A stretch of DNA of 64,000 nt from Myotis daubentonii (GCF_963259705.1 NC_081841.1:114364979-114428978), one strand, 5' to 3'. Shown: positions 22,243-33,690, counted from the stretch's first letter. The notes: generated from the letters alone by a model not told the origin. Numbers and translations are program-made.

Positions 22243-22884
22243 TCCTATTTAATAAAAGAGAAACATGGTAATTAGCATACAACCGCTACCCTTCCCATTG
22301 GCTAATCAGGGCGATATGCAAATTAACTGCCCGCCAAGACGGCGGCCGGCAGCCAGGCATAGGGAAGCTAACATGAGGCTTGCTTGCTTCATTGACGGGG
22401 GACTCCAACATTCCCCACCTGCCATGCCGGCCTCAGAGCTTGCAGTTTGAAACATTGTAACAAATATAGAAGCTAAACAAAACTCCAGAAATCTGCTTTC
22501 AGCGAGCTGGGATCTCAAAGCTGGAGTTATACATTGTTTCGATTATAGAACCCAAACAAACCAGATACCTGCTTTCAGCAGCAGAGGCCACAGAGCTGGA
22601 GCCAGAGCAAAAGCAGGCCCAGAATAAAAAAAAAAAAAAGAAAAGAAAAAAAGGAGCAGTTGGGAGCTTCAGTCACCCGCCAGCCTGAAAACAGCCCTCA
22701 GCCCCTCACCCAGACTGGCCAGGCACCCCAGTGGGGACCCCCACCCTCAAGGGTGTGTGACCAGCTGCAAACAGCCATCATCCCCTCAACCAGACTGGCC
22801 AGGCACCCCAGTGGGGACCCCCACCCTGATCCAGGACACGCTTCAGGGCAAACCAGCCAGCCCCACCCATACACCAGGCCTCTA
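22243..22884 (+). mobile_element. Helitron A of a head-to-tail pair in L1 ORF2
   Basis: Starts TCCTATTTAATAAAAGAG after an A; the 5' 120 bp belong to the ATGGTAATTAGC subfamily also seen at 3037 and 61835. The 3' end is degraded: ACCAGGCCTCTA, lacking the usual GTGCAC arms and final G. A second Helitron begins immediately. Its right part (22690-22884) matches 35450-35610 closely. Confidence 0.82.
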
Positions 22885-23941
22885 TCCTATATAGTAAAAA
22901 GGTAATATGCCTCCCAGCACTGGGATCAGCAGAGCCGAGAGGCCTCCCAGCACGGGGATCAGCATGACAGGGGGCAGCGCCCAAACCCCCTGATCGCCCT
23001 GCAGCTCTGTGTGTGAAAGGGGGCGGGGCCACAACCTCCCTATCCGCCCTGCTCTGTTCGTGACAGGGTGCGATGCCCCAACCCCCTGATTGGCCCTGCT
23101 CTGTGTGTGACAGGGTGCGGCGCCCCAACCCCCACACCCCCACAGGCCCTGCTCTGTGTGTGACAGGGTAGAGCCATAACCTCCCCATCGGCCCTGCCCT
23201 GAGTGTGAGAGTGGCAGCGCCCCAACCCCCTGATCTGCCCTGCTCTGTGTGTGACAGGGGGCGGTGCCCCAACTCCCCTATCGGCCCTACTCTGTGAGTG
23301 ACAGGGGGGAACTCTTCAACCCCCTGATGGGCCCTGCTCTGTGTGTGACAGGGGGGAGCTCCCCAACCCCCTGATGGGCCCTGCTCTGTATGTGACAGGG
23401 AGGAGCTCCCCAACCCCCCTGACGTGGCCCTGCTCTGTGCGTGACAGGGGGGAGCTCCCCAACCACCTGATCGATCCTGCTCTGTGCGTGACAGGGTACG
23501 GAGCCCCAACCCCCCTGATGGGCCCTGCTCTGTGCATGACAGGGGGCAGCTCCCAAACCCCCTGATTTGCCCTGCTTTGTGCGTGACAAGGGGTGGCGCC
23601 GCAACGTCCCCATCGACCCTGCCTCGAGTGTGACTGGGGGCCGTGCCCCAACCCCCCAATCGGCCCTACCCTGAGCATGACTGAGGGTGGCATCGCAACC
23701 TCCCGATCCACCCTGCTCTGTGCATGACGGGGGCGGCGCCCCAGCTCCCCAATCGGCCCTGCTCTGAGCCCGACCAGGGGCTGCACCTAGGGATTGGGCA
23801 TTCCCTCTGCCACCTGGGAGCAGGCCTAAGCCAGCAGTTCGTTATCTCCTGAGGGGTCCCAGACTGCGAGAGGGCACAGGCCGGGCTGAGGGACCCCTCC
23901 TACCCCCCGAGTGCACAAATTTTTGTGCACCGGGCCTGTAG
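22885..23941 (+). mobile_element. Helitron B with internal 47-bp minisatellite
   Basis: Starts TCCTATATAGTAAAAAGG and ends with GTGCACAAATTTTTGTGCAC, CCGGGCCTGTAG, followed by T. The centre (about 22960-23780) is a GC-rich tandem repeat. Removing 22243-23941 rejoins L1 at CCCAAGCTATTA/TGCTGAATT, consistent with A/T insertion. The 293-codon minus frame 22778-23659 is a product of the repeat, not a gene. Confidence 0.9.
22960..23780 (+). repeat. 47-bp minisatellite inside Helitron
   Basis: The motif TGACAGGG recurs at 23061, 23108, 23161, 23252 (after a variant at 23206), 23299, 23346, 23393, 23442, 23489 and 23537, with variants at 23584, 23631, 23678 and 23725. Spacing is 45-53 bp, most often 47. 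About 16-17 units. A unit reads GGCCCTGCTCTGTGTGTGAC, then a G run, GCTCC, CAACCCCCTGAT. Because 47 is not a multiple of three, all three minus-strand frames stay open for long distances. Confidence 0.93.
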
Positions 23942-24263
23942 TGCTGAATTAATATTTGACAAAGGAGGCATGAACATACAATGGAGTCAAGACATTCTCT
24001 TCAATAAATGGTGTTGGGAAAATTGGACAGTACATGCAAAAAAATGAAACTAGACCACTAACTTACACCATACATAAAAATAAACTCAAAGTGGATAAAG
24101 GATTTAAACCTAAGATGGGAAATTATAAAAATCTTAGAAGAATCCATAGGCAGCAAAATATCAGATATATGTCGTAGCAATATCTTTACCAATACAGCTT
24201 CTAAGGCAATGGAAACTAAGGAGAAAATAAACAAATGGGACTATATCAGCATAAAAAGCTTCT

Positions 24264-24488
24264 TGCCCTAGCTGGTTTGGCTCAGTGGATAGAGCGTCGG
24301 CCTGCAGACTGAAGGGTTCCAGGTTCGATTCCAGTCAAGGGCATGTACCTTGGTTGCGGGCACATCCCCAGTAGCGGGTGTGCAGGAGGCAGCTGATCAA
24401 TGTTTCTCTCTCATCGATGTTTCTAACTCTCTATCTCTCCCTTCCTCTCTGTAAAAAGTCAATAAAATATATTAAAAAATAAAATAAA
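24264..24488 (+). mobile_element. VES SINE in L1 ORF2
   Basis: Well preserved: A box TGGCTCAGTGGATAGAGCG, B box GGTTCGATTCC, then the TTTCTCTCTCATCGATGTTT body. The 13-bp duplication ATAAAAAGCTTCT occurs at 24251-24263 and 24489-24501. Confidence 0.95.
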
Positions 24489-25205
24489 ATAAAAAGCTTC
24501 TGCATAGCAAAAGAACCATCAGCAAAACAACAAGAAAGCCCACTGCACAGGAGAATGTATTTGCCAATGTTATATTCAATAAGGGCCTATTCTCCAAAGT
24601 TTATATGGAACTCATACACCTTAAGAAAAGGAAGATAAAGATAAACAATCCAATCAAAAAGTGGGCAAAGGACTTAAATAGCCAATTTTTAAAAGTGAAC
24701 ATACAGAAGGCCAAGAGACATATGCAAACATGCTCAAAGTCACTAACATCTGAGAGATGCAAATCAAAAGGACATTGAGATAGAATCTCACACCTGTCAT
24801 AATGGCTACCATCAACAAATTAACGAACAACAAGTGCTGGCAAGGATATGGAGAAAGAGAAACCCTCGTGCACTGCTAGGGGGAAATGCAGACTGGTGCA
24901 ACCACTGTGGAAAACAGTATGGATTTTCCTAAAAAAAAATGGGAACTACCATTTGACCCAGTAATTCCACCTCTAGGAATATAACCCACGAAATTGGAAA
25001 CACCAATCAGAAAGCATGTTTGCACCCCTCTGTTTGTAGCAGCACAATTTATAATAGCTAATATTTGGAAACATCCTAAGTGCCCATCAGCAGATGAGTG
25101 GATTAAAAAATTGTGGTACATCTACAGAATGGAATACTACACTGTTGTAAAAAAAAAAGGAACTTTTACCATTCACAACAGCATGGATGGACATGGAGAG
25201 CATTA

Positions 25206-25556
25206 AACTAAGCAAAATAAGGAGGCATGAACATACAATGGAGAAAGATAAACATCACATCATCTCACTCATTTGTGGAATATAATGAACAACATAAACT
25301 GATGAACAAAAATAGATCCAGAGAGAAGCATGGAACAGACCGTTAAACTTCAGAGGGAAGGCAAGGGTTGGGGAGGGTAAGAAATCAACCAAAGTACTTG
25401 TATGTATGCATATAAGCATAACCAATGGACACAGACACTAGGGGGTTGATGGCATATTCTAGGGTGTGGCTGGGAGAGGTCTATGGGGGAAAAAGAAGAA
25501 ATATGTAATGGTATATGTAATACTTAAAAGAATAAAGTATTTAAAACAAAAAGTAA
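25206..25556 (+). mobile_element. L1 3' UTR of the full-length element
   Basis: Follows the ORF2 end with the TCACTCATTTGTGGAATATAATG region, a purine-rich tract (25345-25385), the TATGTATGCATATAAGCATAA motif split over 25400-25425, and an AATAAAGTATTTAAAAC tail next to the target duplication. Confidence 0.85.
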
Positions 25557-25571
25557 AAGAAATCAACTACA

Positions 25572-25625
25572 GTAAAAAACACTCAAAAACATCCAAAGAC
25601 ATGGAGGTTAAATAAAGTATAAACC
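25572..25625 (+). mobile_element. Continuation of the older L1 endonuclease region
   Basis: AACACTCAAAAACATCC and CATGGAGGTTAAAT are standard L1 ORF2 sequence that directly follows the target site interrupted at 16594, confirming nested insertion. Confidence 0.75.
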
Positions 25626-25883
25626 ACAAAGAGCAACATGATCATTAGCTTCACCCACGGATTCTAATTTACCATATCATCAACTGCTGTATTTTTAAGT
25701 TCATTTGAAAAGCCATTGCTCCTAATAGTGCACACATTAGTAAAGCCCCATTTCAAATAGTGGATGTTTAAAATATTACTCAGCTTACTCTCTCTTATTT
25801 TTTACTTTTTTACCATTTTTAGCATTTATAAATCAAATATAGTTCTATAACATGAATTTGCAGTATGTAAAAAAAAAAAGTCA
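25626..25883. other. AT-rich spacer
   Basis: Nothing recognised; a short A run at 25870-25879 precedes the Helitron. Confidence 0.55.
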
Positions 25884-26337
25884 TCCTATATAATAAAAGG
25901 GTAATATGCAAATTGACCCTAATGGTGGAATGACCAGGAATAGCTGGTCACTATGACACACAATGACCAGCAGGGGGAAGACGCTCAATGCAGGAGCTTC
26001 CTCCTGGCGGTCAGTGCGCTTCCACAAGGTGAGCCTCGCTCAGCAGAAGCCAGTTCATGGCTGGCTAGCACAGTGGAAATGGTGGGAGTTTCTCCCACCT
26101 CCACAGTAGCACTACAGATGGAGTGGGCCTAAACCGTTATTCGGACATCCCCTGAGGGGTCCTGGGTTTCCAGAGGGATATCTGACTGCCAGCTTAAGTC
26201 CATTCCCTTGGGGAGCTGGCTTAAGCCGGCAGGTGGATATCCCGAGGGGTCCCAGACTGCAAGAGGATGCAGGCCCAGCTGAGGGACATCCCCCCGCCCC
26301 TGCCAAGTGTCCGAGTTTTTGTGCACTGGGCCTCTAG
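25884..26337 (+). mobile_element. Non-autonomous Helitron
   Basis: Complete: TCCTATATAATAAAAGGG start after A, the TGACCAGCAGGGGGAAGACG block, and a GAGTTTTTGTGCACTGGGCC end with CTAG followed by T. No transposase. Frames at 26112-26326 are by-products. Confidence 0.93.
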
Positions 26338-27545
26338 TTTAAAAATACTTTGTCTCTATAGCTTAGTAAGTATTTGTGCTACCTTACTGTAATACTTGCA
26401 TTTCAACCCATTACTTGTTTATTTATAAAAAAAAATCATGGACATACTAAAATTGATTATTACAACCAAAAGTTACCTTAGAGTTTATAAAACACAATAA
26501 AAAGTTTTTGTAAAAGTATAGTTTTTTTGGCTTTAAAATGCCAAAAATTCAAATAGACAAATTATAAGAGTGGAAAGAACAGTTGAAGAACTATGTTCCA
26601 TCTTGTTATTTTAAACACACTTAAATGTAAGCCACTTTAAACTACAGAATAAGATTGTGTTGGCCTCAGTAGGTAATATACTTTTTTGAATGCTCTCGGA
26701 CCTTAACTATGCCTTTAAATGTGAGGTTCTGAACTTGATATCACCTTGTCAAAGCTAATGATAAAAGTAACTCTAAATTATGTTATAATGTGTTTTGTCA
26801 TTATCAATAAAACAAGTTAAAGCCATGCATTGCATAACCTAATAAGACCCAGAATCCCTGCTCTTAGAGGCATTTGGTAGAATCTCTTTAGGAAATAGAC
26901 CAATAGTATTAAGGAAGCCCATCCTAGGTGTTGTGGGAATGATGCATGTTATATAAGCTAAACGAGTGAACCCAAAAGAGCTACTAAAAGTGGAGAGATT
27001 AGAAGACATTCATGGTGAAGTTGGAAGTTTGGTTGAGTCTTAAAGAGAGGAATGATCAGAGCAGACTCAGGCTTTTTAGGAAGGGCAACAGTATGAGCAA
27101 AGAAAGGCAACTATAGAATTTCATGAAGCGCCAGGTTGGAACAGGCCAGAGATGCCTGGCTGAAAGGGCTATACTTAACTGTTGCCCTGTTTATCTCCTT
27201 CCCCAATCATAGAGGAATCTACATAATGAACTTCAGTTTCTTCCCTTTTCATTAACACTTTACCCACATTGCAGTAGGTCTTCTGGTCCCACTAAAATTG
27301 TGTTTAATATAGTCACCAATCAAGTCTAAGTTGCCAAATCCACTGAGCAGTATGTAGCACTTATCCTACTTTGTCTTTTTCCAATTTTTGCCAATTAATA
27401 AAATCATATTCAATAAACATCATATTCAATTGTTTTTGAAACTCTCTTAATAAGTGATGATAATCTTTACTACAACTATCACTACTTCATAATTTCTATT
27501 ACTACTAATACCCTAACTAACAACAGCAATTATTGTAGATTTTTC
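26338..27545. other. Mostly unique spacer with a possible old repeat
   Basis: No gene seen. About 26920-27150 (AGTTTGGTTGAGTCTTAAAG, GGCAACAGTATGAGCAAAG) resembles an ancient mammalian interspersed repeat, but I cannot name the family with confidence. Confidence 0.4.
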
Positions 27546-27720
27546 CAAGTGCTCTCCATCTATTGCAGTACTTAATCCTCACATAAATACTATTAGATAG
27601 ATGCTGTTAGCATACTAATTTTCAAATCAGGAAGGTAAAAATGCTTAGAGAGGTTAGTTACCTTATCTAGTGTAATGTAGCTCATATTTCTGGAAGTGAA
27701 GTTCAAAATTGACTTTACTT
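27546..27720 (+). mobile_element. MIR (ancient SINE)
   Basis: Diverged match to the MIR core: GTACTTAATCCTCACATAAA, then a TTTTCAAATCAGGAAGGTAA stretch and AGAGAGGTTAGTTACCTTAT. Non-coding and very old. Confidence 0.8.
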
Positions 27721-28340
27721 TCTTTTGGTTTTATTTCTAACTCTCTGAAAGTCTCATCTCTGGAAGCTCATTCATGAGCTTCTCTTTCTCAAGGGATTCC
27801 TTAACTGTTGCTGCTCTCCAGGGTTCTATGTTTAGCAATCTGCTGGTCTTATACTCTGCCTCTGACTGATCTTTATTCATTTCATTTTCATGGCTCCAGC
27901 TCCTATTTGTACTTTAAAATCTGAGATCTCATCCAAACCAATATCATCAGCTCCAGACCAAGATCATATTCCATTGCACATTTGCCTCAATGTTCCACAG
28001 GCACCTGGAACTCACACAGTCCAAAGTTGAACTCCACAAATCTGCTTTTCTTGTGATCCATATTGTAGAAAGTAGTGATTTCTTCTCCTTATCTTCCAAA
28101 ACAGAACATGAGAAGTGATTCCAGCTTTTCCCATTCACCAGTCTCCATATCTAATCAGCTGCTTTAAACATCTCTGGAATTCATCCCCCCTTTTCTTTGC
28201 CATGGCAACCTCACATTATGTCAGCCCCACATAATGCCTGCCATGGGCGTCACCCTTGTGTATTTGCTGCTCGTTTCACATTCTTGTACTCCCCTCTATC
28301 TTCCACTTAGGTCCCCAGTGATCTTCCCAAGATGTTAGTC
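27721..28340. other. Non-coding spacer
   Basis: No repeat or gene recognised; the minus frame 27947-28138 shows no family features. Confidence 0.5.
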
Positions 28341-28477
28341 CAGTCGTCGGCAAACTGAGGCTCACGAGCCACATGCGGCTCTTTGGTCCCTTGAGTGTGG
28401 CTCTTCCACAAAATAACACGCGCGGGCGCACAGGTACAATGAGATTGAAACTTTGTGGCCCATGCGCAGACATATAT
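28341..28477 (+). mobile_element. hAT transposon 5' fragment
   Basis: Starts with a hAT-type terminus CAGTCGTCGGCAAACTG followed by GAGCCACATGCGGCTCTTTG and GTGTGGCTCTTCCACAAAAT, typical of a short hAT family in bats. It is cut off by the VES SINE at 28478 and I see no matching right terminus beyond that SINE. Confidence 0.75.
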
Positions 28478-28680
28478 ATATATTATTGATTTCAGGGAGA
28501 AAGGGAGAGGGAGAGAGAGATAGAAACATCAATGATGAGAGAGAATCATTGATCGGCTGCCTCCTGCACACCCCACACTGGGGATCAAGCCCAAAACCTA
28601 GGCATATGCCCTGACTGGAAATCTAACTGTGACCTCCTGGTACATAGGTCAATGATCAACTACTGAGCCATGCTGGCCAG
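28478..28680 (-). mobile_element. VES SINE, diverged
   Basis: Reverse-complement VES: ATTGATTTCAGGGAGAAAGG, GAGAATCATTGATCGGCTGC, ending in a decayed tRNA-like head CTGAGCCATGCTGGCCAGG. More diverged than the copies at 19669 or 43191. No clear target duplication. Confidence 0.85.
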
Positions 28681-29057
28681 GAACTAGCTCCCTTTTTCAC
28701 TTGAGGATAAAGTCCAAAACCTTACAAAAACATCATCTGTTCTTCCCATATGGCCCCAGTCTCATTCACCTAGTTCCTTCACACCAACCAAACTGTCTGT
28801 GAATCCAGGAACCTGATGCATTCAACTCTAACAAATATTTTGTGAGCATTTATTATATATCAAGCACTGATCTAAACTATTTTTTACTGCTATATTTTGT
28901 TTTCTTAGAAAATTCTTGAGTATCATTTTGTTTTAATTTACTATTAGTCCCAATTTTCAAATTATAGTTTACAACTGTTGTATATCCCACAAATCAAAAC
29001 AAAGTTTCCCTGTAATTTTATGGGTGCTAGCTAATCTCAAATTGCACTTTCCAGAGA
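28681..29057. other. Non-coding spacer
   Basis: Nothing recognised. Confidence 0.55.
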
Positions 29058-29065
29058 TATTACAG

Positions 29066-29744
29066 CAGTGGTTCCCAACCTTTTTTTGGTCATGCCCCAC
29101 CTAAGCATCTCTAAAATCCTGATTTCCCCCACCCCCATCACATACAATTCTTATTATTCAAAAAGTGAACTCCTATTCACGTGGAGGAAGCCTAAAAGGC
29201 CATTAACGTCTAAACAAGCTTCCAAAGAACATGGCATCCATGAAAGAGAAAAATAAAAGAACAAAAGGACAGTTGAAGTACTGAGGAAGAAATCACTAAG
29301 AAATTGTTAAAGCCCTAGCTGATTTGGCTCAGTGGATAGAGTGTCAGCCTGTAGACTAAAGGGTCCTGTGTTTGATTCCAGTCAAGGGCACATGCCTGGG
29401 CTGTGGGCTTGATCCCCACTAGGGGGCATTCAGGAGGCGGAGCCAATCAGTGATTCTCTCATCATGGATGTTTCTATCTCTCTCTCTCCCTCTCCCTTCC
29501 TCTTTGAAATCAATAAAAATATATTTTTTAAAATATGTTAAAAAATAATATGAAGTGATATGAAAAAATAGCAAATACAGTTTCAAAACATATAGTAGAG
29601 GGCTGAAATGCATAAATATGTCACGAGGCCCCTAGAACTATAAGAAATGCAAAAAAATCACTGTTAATAACTCATTCTCAAATTGCCCCCCTTAAAATCA
29701 ACCTCCCTCCCCCATGGGGCATGTGCCCCACGTTGGGAACCACG
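29066..29744 (+). mobile_element. Non-autonomous hAT transposon split by a VES
   Basis: Inverted termini CAGTGGTTCCCAACCTTTTTT and CCCACGTTGGGAACCACG lie next to an 8-bp target duplication, TATTACAG (29058-29065) and TATTAGAG (29745-29752). The VES at 29312-29529 is nested in the centre. The frame 29068-29256 has no transposase similarity that I can see. Confidence 0.85.
29312..29529 (+). mobile_element. VES SINE nested in hAT
   Basis: VES head GCCCTAGCTGATTTGGCTCA, B-box-like GTTTGATTCC, polypyrimidine body and ATCAATAAAAATATATTTTT tail. Approximate duplication of TTGTTAAA-type sequence on both sides. It is younger than its hAT host. Confidence 0.9.
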
Positions 29745-29752
29745 TATTAGAG

Positions 29753-31490
29753 AGATATATGCTAACATTGTTTGATTAAGATTTGTCTTGGGTACTGTTT
29801 ATAATTTTAAAAAGCCCTAAATAATAAAAAGATGTACATTCTATCTATCTAGTGTTAAAGCTACAACTGTTTAGAGGCCTCGTTGGGCTCCTATTTGCTA
29901 AAAAACTAAATTTGTTCATTATTTTATTAATTTACTCAACAAATTTTGAAAATGTGTGTTGTACAGAGGGCTGTGTTAGGGGTAAAGAATATGATAAGAG
30001 AGACATGTCCCCCAAGGGGAGATGGACAGGAATACCAACTACTGAAATGCCCATATGTGGCATAGTCATGCAAAGGACTCTCATGGGTAGGTGGCACAAA
30101 GAAATCGCTTCAGATTAGTCACTAGTGGTTTCCAAGAGGAGACAATGATGAAGCTGAATCTTTAAAGACAAAGAAAACGTAATAGAGAAGGGAGAAGGGA
30201 GTCGAAAATATTTGAGCCATGCAGAGTAACAAATGAAGAAGCCACTAAAAGTAAGCTATAAGTGCTAAAACAAATGAAAAAGAATTAAGGAACCAGGAAC
30301 AAAAATAACAGTTCATATGTGAGTTACCTACCTGAATCTCCTCTGCTATAAAATTTCCATTAAAAGGAAATGGGTTGGTTTTTAGCAACATCATACATTT
30401 CTTTCCATGGTGGTATTTCATTATCTACTTAAACTAGGAATACCCATTTATTCTTTGCTTCTTCCATAAGCTACATGCTCAAAAGAGTCTTGCTACATAA
30501 TATTATGTTACATACATAACAATGGGTAGAGATAACATAAATAAACATTTGAGGGGAGGGTAGAAAGATGGAAACATTTCATTGTAAATCATAAAAAAAA
30601 AAGATTTCACGTGGTAAAATAACATAAAAATTATAATGATCTTTTCTGTACTTTTAAAAAAATGATGCCCTGGTTACAGAGAGCAGTTTTACTGATGTAC
30701 CAGTTAATAAGATCTGAATACTTCTGAACAAGTTCCAGTCACATATCAGTCTCTCAATACCTATTTCTGGTCTCGACTTTGATGTTCATTTGTTTCCTTT
30801 TGAAACAATTTTCTAGCACCCTAAGGCCAGAAAACGTAAGCCAGTTAGAACCACTTGCTAAAAATCATTCTTATAAATTGGTTACTTTCTAGTTAAATAT
30901 TATCTTTCAAATTCTGTGATATCTTGTATTATTAAGTGAACCTCTGAGGCAAAGAAAAGCTTGATTGAATAAACAGTGCAACCTAGTCTAGTTCTGAAAG
31001 CTTGTGGCTGGGGGCTGTTTCATGTAGCCAAAGTGAGCCATATTCTCTGCGCCCTCCATTCTGAAATTGACTGCTCCTCTCTATTCCCCGGAGAAATGGG
31101 GAATTCCAATTTACACACCAACAACACACCTCTGTGTGTTTATGGGGGACAGGTGAAATAAATCCCACTCTCCTATCCTCATTACCTGAAAATATGGCTG
31201 GAGATTGCTGCTCAGATGGGGAGGCATAAAAAATGCAGGTGGTGTTGCCTAATTGTGCTGCTGCTCCCAGCTCCCTCACATGCTCGCCTGTCTAAAGCAG
31301 TGTCTCCCATAACATAAACTCAGCTTCTGGGTCCACTCTAAAAGCTTCTCCATTCTCTGACTAACCCAAACATTTTATATATTTGGACTCTTCACTATTT
31401 ATTGTGTGTTAAGCTGATAGCAGGAACTATTTAAGTTGTCCTAAGTAGCTCCCAAGTAAACATTTATTTCTATTTTTAAATTTTATATAC
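29753..31490. other. Mostly unique spacer
   Basis: No gene recognised. About 29930-30200 resembles an old mammalian interspersed repeat (TTACTCAACAAATTTTG then GGCTGTGTTAGGGGTAAAG) but is too diverged to name. A less AT-rich, apparently single-copy block lies at 30985-31310. Confidence 0.45.
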
Positions 31491-32082
31491 TGAAATATTA
31501 ATTAATGAGTTTTAATTATTTAGTTGTTTTTAAATTTTATTTTCCAATTACATTTTATATTAAATATTATTTCATATTAGTTTCAGTGTATGACATAGTG
31601 ATCAGACAATTATATAGTTTATGTAGTGGTCCCTCCAATATTTCAAGTGCCACCTGGCACTGTACATAGTTATTATAATATTATTGACTATATTTCCTAT
31701 GCTGTACTTTACATCCCTGTGACTATTTTGTAAACTACCAATTTTTACTTTTTAATCCCTTCATCTTTTATTCTAGCACCAGAAAACCCCTTCCCTCTGG
31801 CAACTATTAATCTGTTCTCTGTATCTATGAGTCTGTTTCTGTGTTATTTGTTCATTTATTTTGTTCTTTAGATTCCACATATAAGTGAAATCATATAATA
31901 TTTGTCTTTCTCTGACTTATTTCACTTATCATAATAACCTGTAGATCTATCCATGCTGTTGAAAATGGTAAGGTTTTATTGTTTTTTTATGGACGAGTAA
32001 TATTCCATTGTACATATGTACCACTTCTTTCTTATTTACTCATTCACTGATGGGCATTTGTATTGCTTCAACATTTAGAATA

Positions 32083-32534
32083 TTCTATATAATAAAGAGC
32101 TAACATGCAAATGGTTGTCATACCCTCATGCCCTCACGCCGGGGCCAGGGGACCTGAGGCTGGGCGGACCTGAGGCTGCGCCCCTGGCCCTAGCGCTGGG
32201 GCTGGGAGACCTGAGGCTGGGCCAGAGGACCTGAGGCCATGCCCCCTGCCTGGCGGGACTTGATGCGGGACCTGAGGCTGCACCCCCTACCCAGCGTCGG
32301 GCCGGGTGTGGGTCTCGTGTGATTTCGAGGCACCCACGGGTGGGTGGGGACTTGACTCTGGGTCCTGCAGTGCACCCCAGACTCTGACAGGAGAGAGATT
32401 TCCATATATATTTTACTAATTTTGTTTCATCTCTGACATTTCTATTATAGAGAAAGGGCAAATAACAATATTAAAATATTTCCTCTAAGTAATTCCCTTT
32501 TAATGTGCACAAATCTTGTGCACTAGGCCACTAG
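32083..32534 (+). mobile_element. Helitron nested in L1
   Basis: Starts TTCTATATAATAAAGAGC (second base of the canonical TC mutated) after an A and ends GTGCACAAATCTTGTGCACT, then CTAG and T. Removal restores the L1 string ATTTAGAATA/TTGTAAATAATG, showing exact insertion between A and T without duplication. Interior is GC-rich, non-coding. Confidence 0.9.
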
Positions 32535-33479
32535 TTGTAAATAATGTTGCAATTAACATAGGTGTGCAGATAGTCTTCCGAATTACTGTTTTGAGTTTTT
32601 TCGATTACATATCCAGAAGTGGAATAGCTGGGTCATAAGGCAGTTTCATTTTTATATTTTGAGCAACCTCCATATTGTTTTCCATAGTGGCTGCACCAAT
32701 CTGCATTCCCACCAACAGTACACAAGGGTTCTAGTTTCTCCCAAACCTCACCAACACTATTGATGAGAGCCATTGTGACAGGTGTGAAGTAGTATCTCAT
32801 TTTGGTTTTAATTTGCATTTCTCTGATGATTAGTGACATTGAACATCTTTTCATGTATATTGGCCATCTTTGAAGAAGTGTCTACTCAGGTCCTCTGCCC
32901 ATTTTTAAATTTCATGCTTAGTTTTATTGATGTTGAATTGTGTGAGTTCTTTATTAATTTTGGATACTAACCCATTATCATAAATATCATTGGAAAATGT
33001 GTTCTCCCATTCAGTAGCTTGTGTTTTTGTTTTGTTGATGGTTTTCTTTACTGTGAAAAACCTTTTTAGTCTGATGTTGAACATTTGCTTCTTTTTTTTT
33101 TTGGTTTCCTTTGCACAAGGAGATATATCTGAAAAAAATATTGCTAGGAGAAATGTCAGAAATTTTACTGCCTATGTTTTATTTTAAGAGTTTTATGGTT
33201 TTGAGTCTTACATTTAAGACTTTAATCCATTTTAGTTTATTCTTGTATATGATATAAGACGGTGGTCTACTTTAATTTTATTGCATGTATATGTCCCATT
33301 TTCCCAACACAATTTATTAAATAGACTGTCTTTACCCCACTGTATGTTCTTCCCTCTTTTGTATGTATTAATTGACCATAAATGCTGGGGTCCAACCCCA
33401 GCAGGTCCAGGGGTCCCCAAAGGTGTGGACGGAGTCGGCGAAGAAGGAAGGACACGGAGACAGTGTTCAGTTGATCAGC

Positions 33480-33690
33480 AGCCTAGCCAGGATCTCCAGC
33501 CAGGATCTCCAGCCAAATTCTGGTCTGGATCTCCAGAGAGGTTCTGCTTCGGATCTCCAGCCAGGTTCTGTGGCCATGTTCCCTTGCTAGGTTCTCCAGC
33601 CAGGTTCTGTCCAGGTTCTCCAGCCAGGTTCAGTCACCAGGTTCTAGTCAGGTTCTCTTGCCAATTTCTGTAGTCAGGTTCAGTCCAGGA
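33480..33690 (-). repeat. Imperfect short tandem repeat within the LTR
   Basis: Variants of AACCTGGCTGGAGA (plus strand TCTCCAGCCAGGTT) recur about every 13-30 bp, at least eight times, between the TATA-like box and the LTR 3' end. Confidence 0.85.

Larger units (their letters stand above)
19557..25205 (+). pseudogene. L1 ORF2 remnant (endonuclease-reverse transcriptase)
   Basis: Endonuclease text is readable at 20017-20370 (ITLVNIYAPN and IIVGDFNN motifs), reverse-transcriptase text at 21180-21392 ([18 protein letters not shown]), and an intact [18 protein letters not shown] catalytic box at about 21550-21610. Further pieces at 21865-22128 and 24994-25206 (IANIWKHPKCPSADEWIK) are the C-terminal region. 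Stops, frameshifts and four nested blocks (VES at 19669, Helitrons at 22243-23941, VES at 24264) break it. Confidence 0.9.
16595..25556 (+). mobile_element. Full-length L1 (LINE-1) with nested insertions
   Basis: A complete 5' UTR-ORF1-ORF2-3' UTR order is visible. It is bracketed by a 15-bp target duplication, AAGAAATCAACTAAA (16580-16594) and AAGAAATCAACTACA (25557-25571), and outside these the same older L1 continues, so both boundaries are secure. Subtracting the later insertions (two Helitron pairs and two VES SINEs with their duplications) leaves about 6.05 kb, the usual size of a mammalian full-length L1. Both reading frames have many stops, so it is dead. Confidence 0.9.

Noticed and set aside
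22778..23659. 293-codon minus-strand frame rich in HTEQG/THRAGP motifs
   Set aside because: It is a translation of the 47-bp minisatellite in a Helitron. The unit length is not a multiple of three and overlapping frames (23040-23225, 23287-23613, 23316-23786) repeat the same peptides out of phase.
22960..23780. CRISPR-like regular repeats
   Set aside because: Units are contiguous tandem repeats without unique spacers, in a mammalian Helitron. This is a minisatellite.
29852..30118. 88-codon plus frame
   Set aside because: It overlaps a possible old interspersed repeat and shows no recognisable domain.
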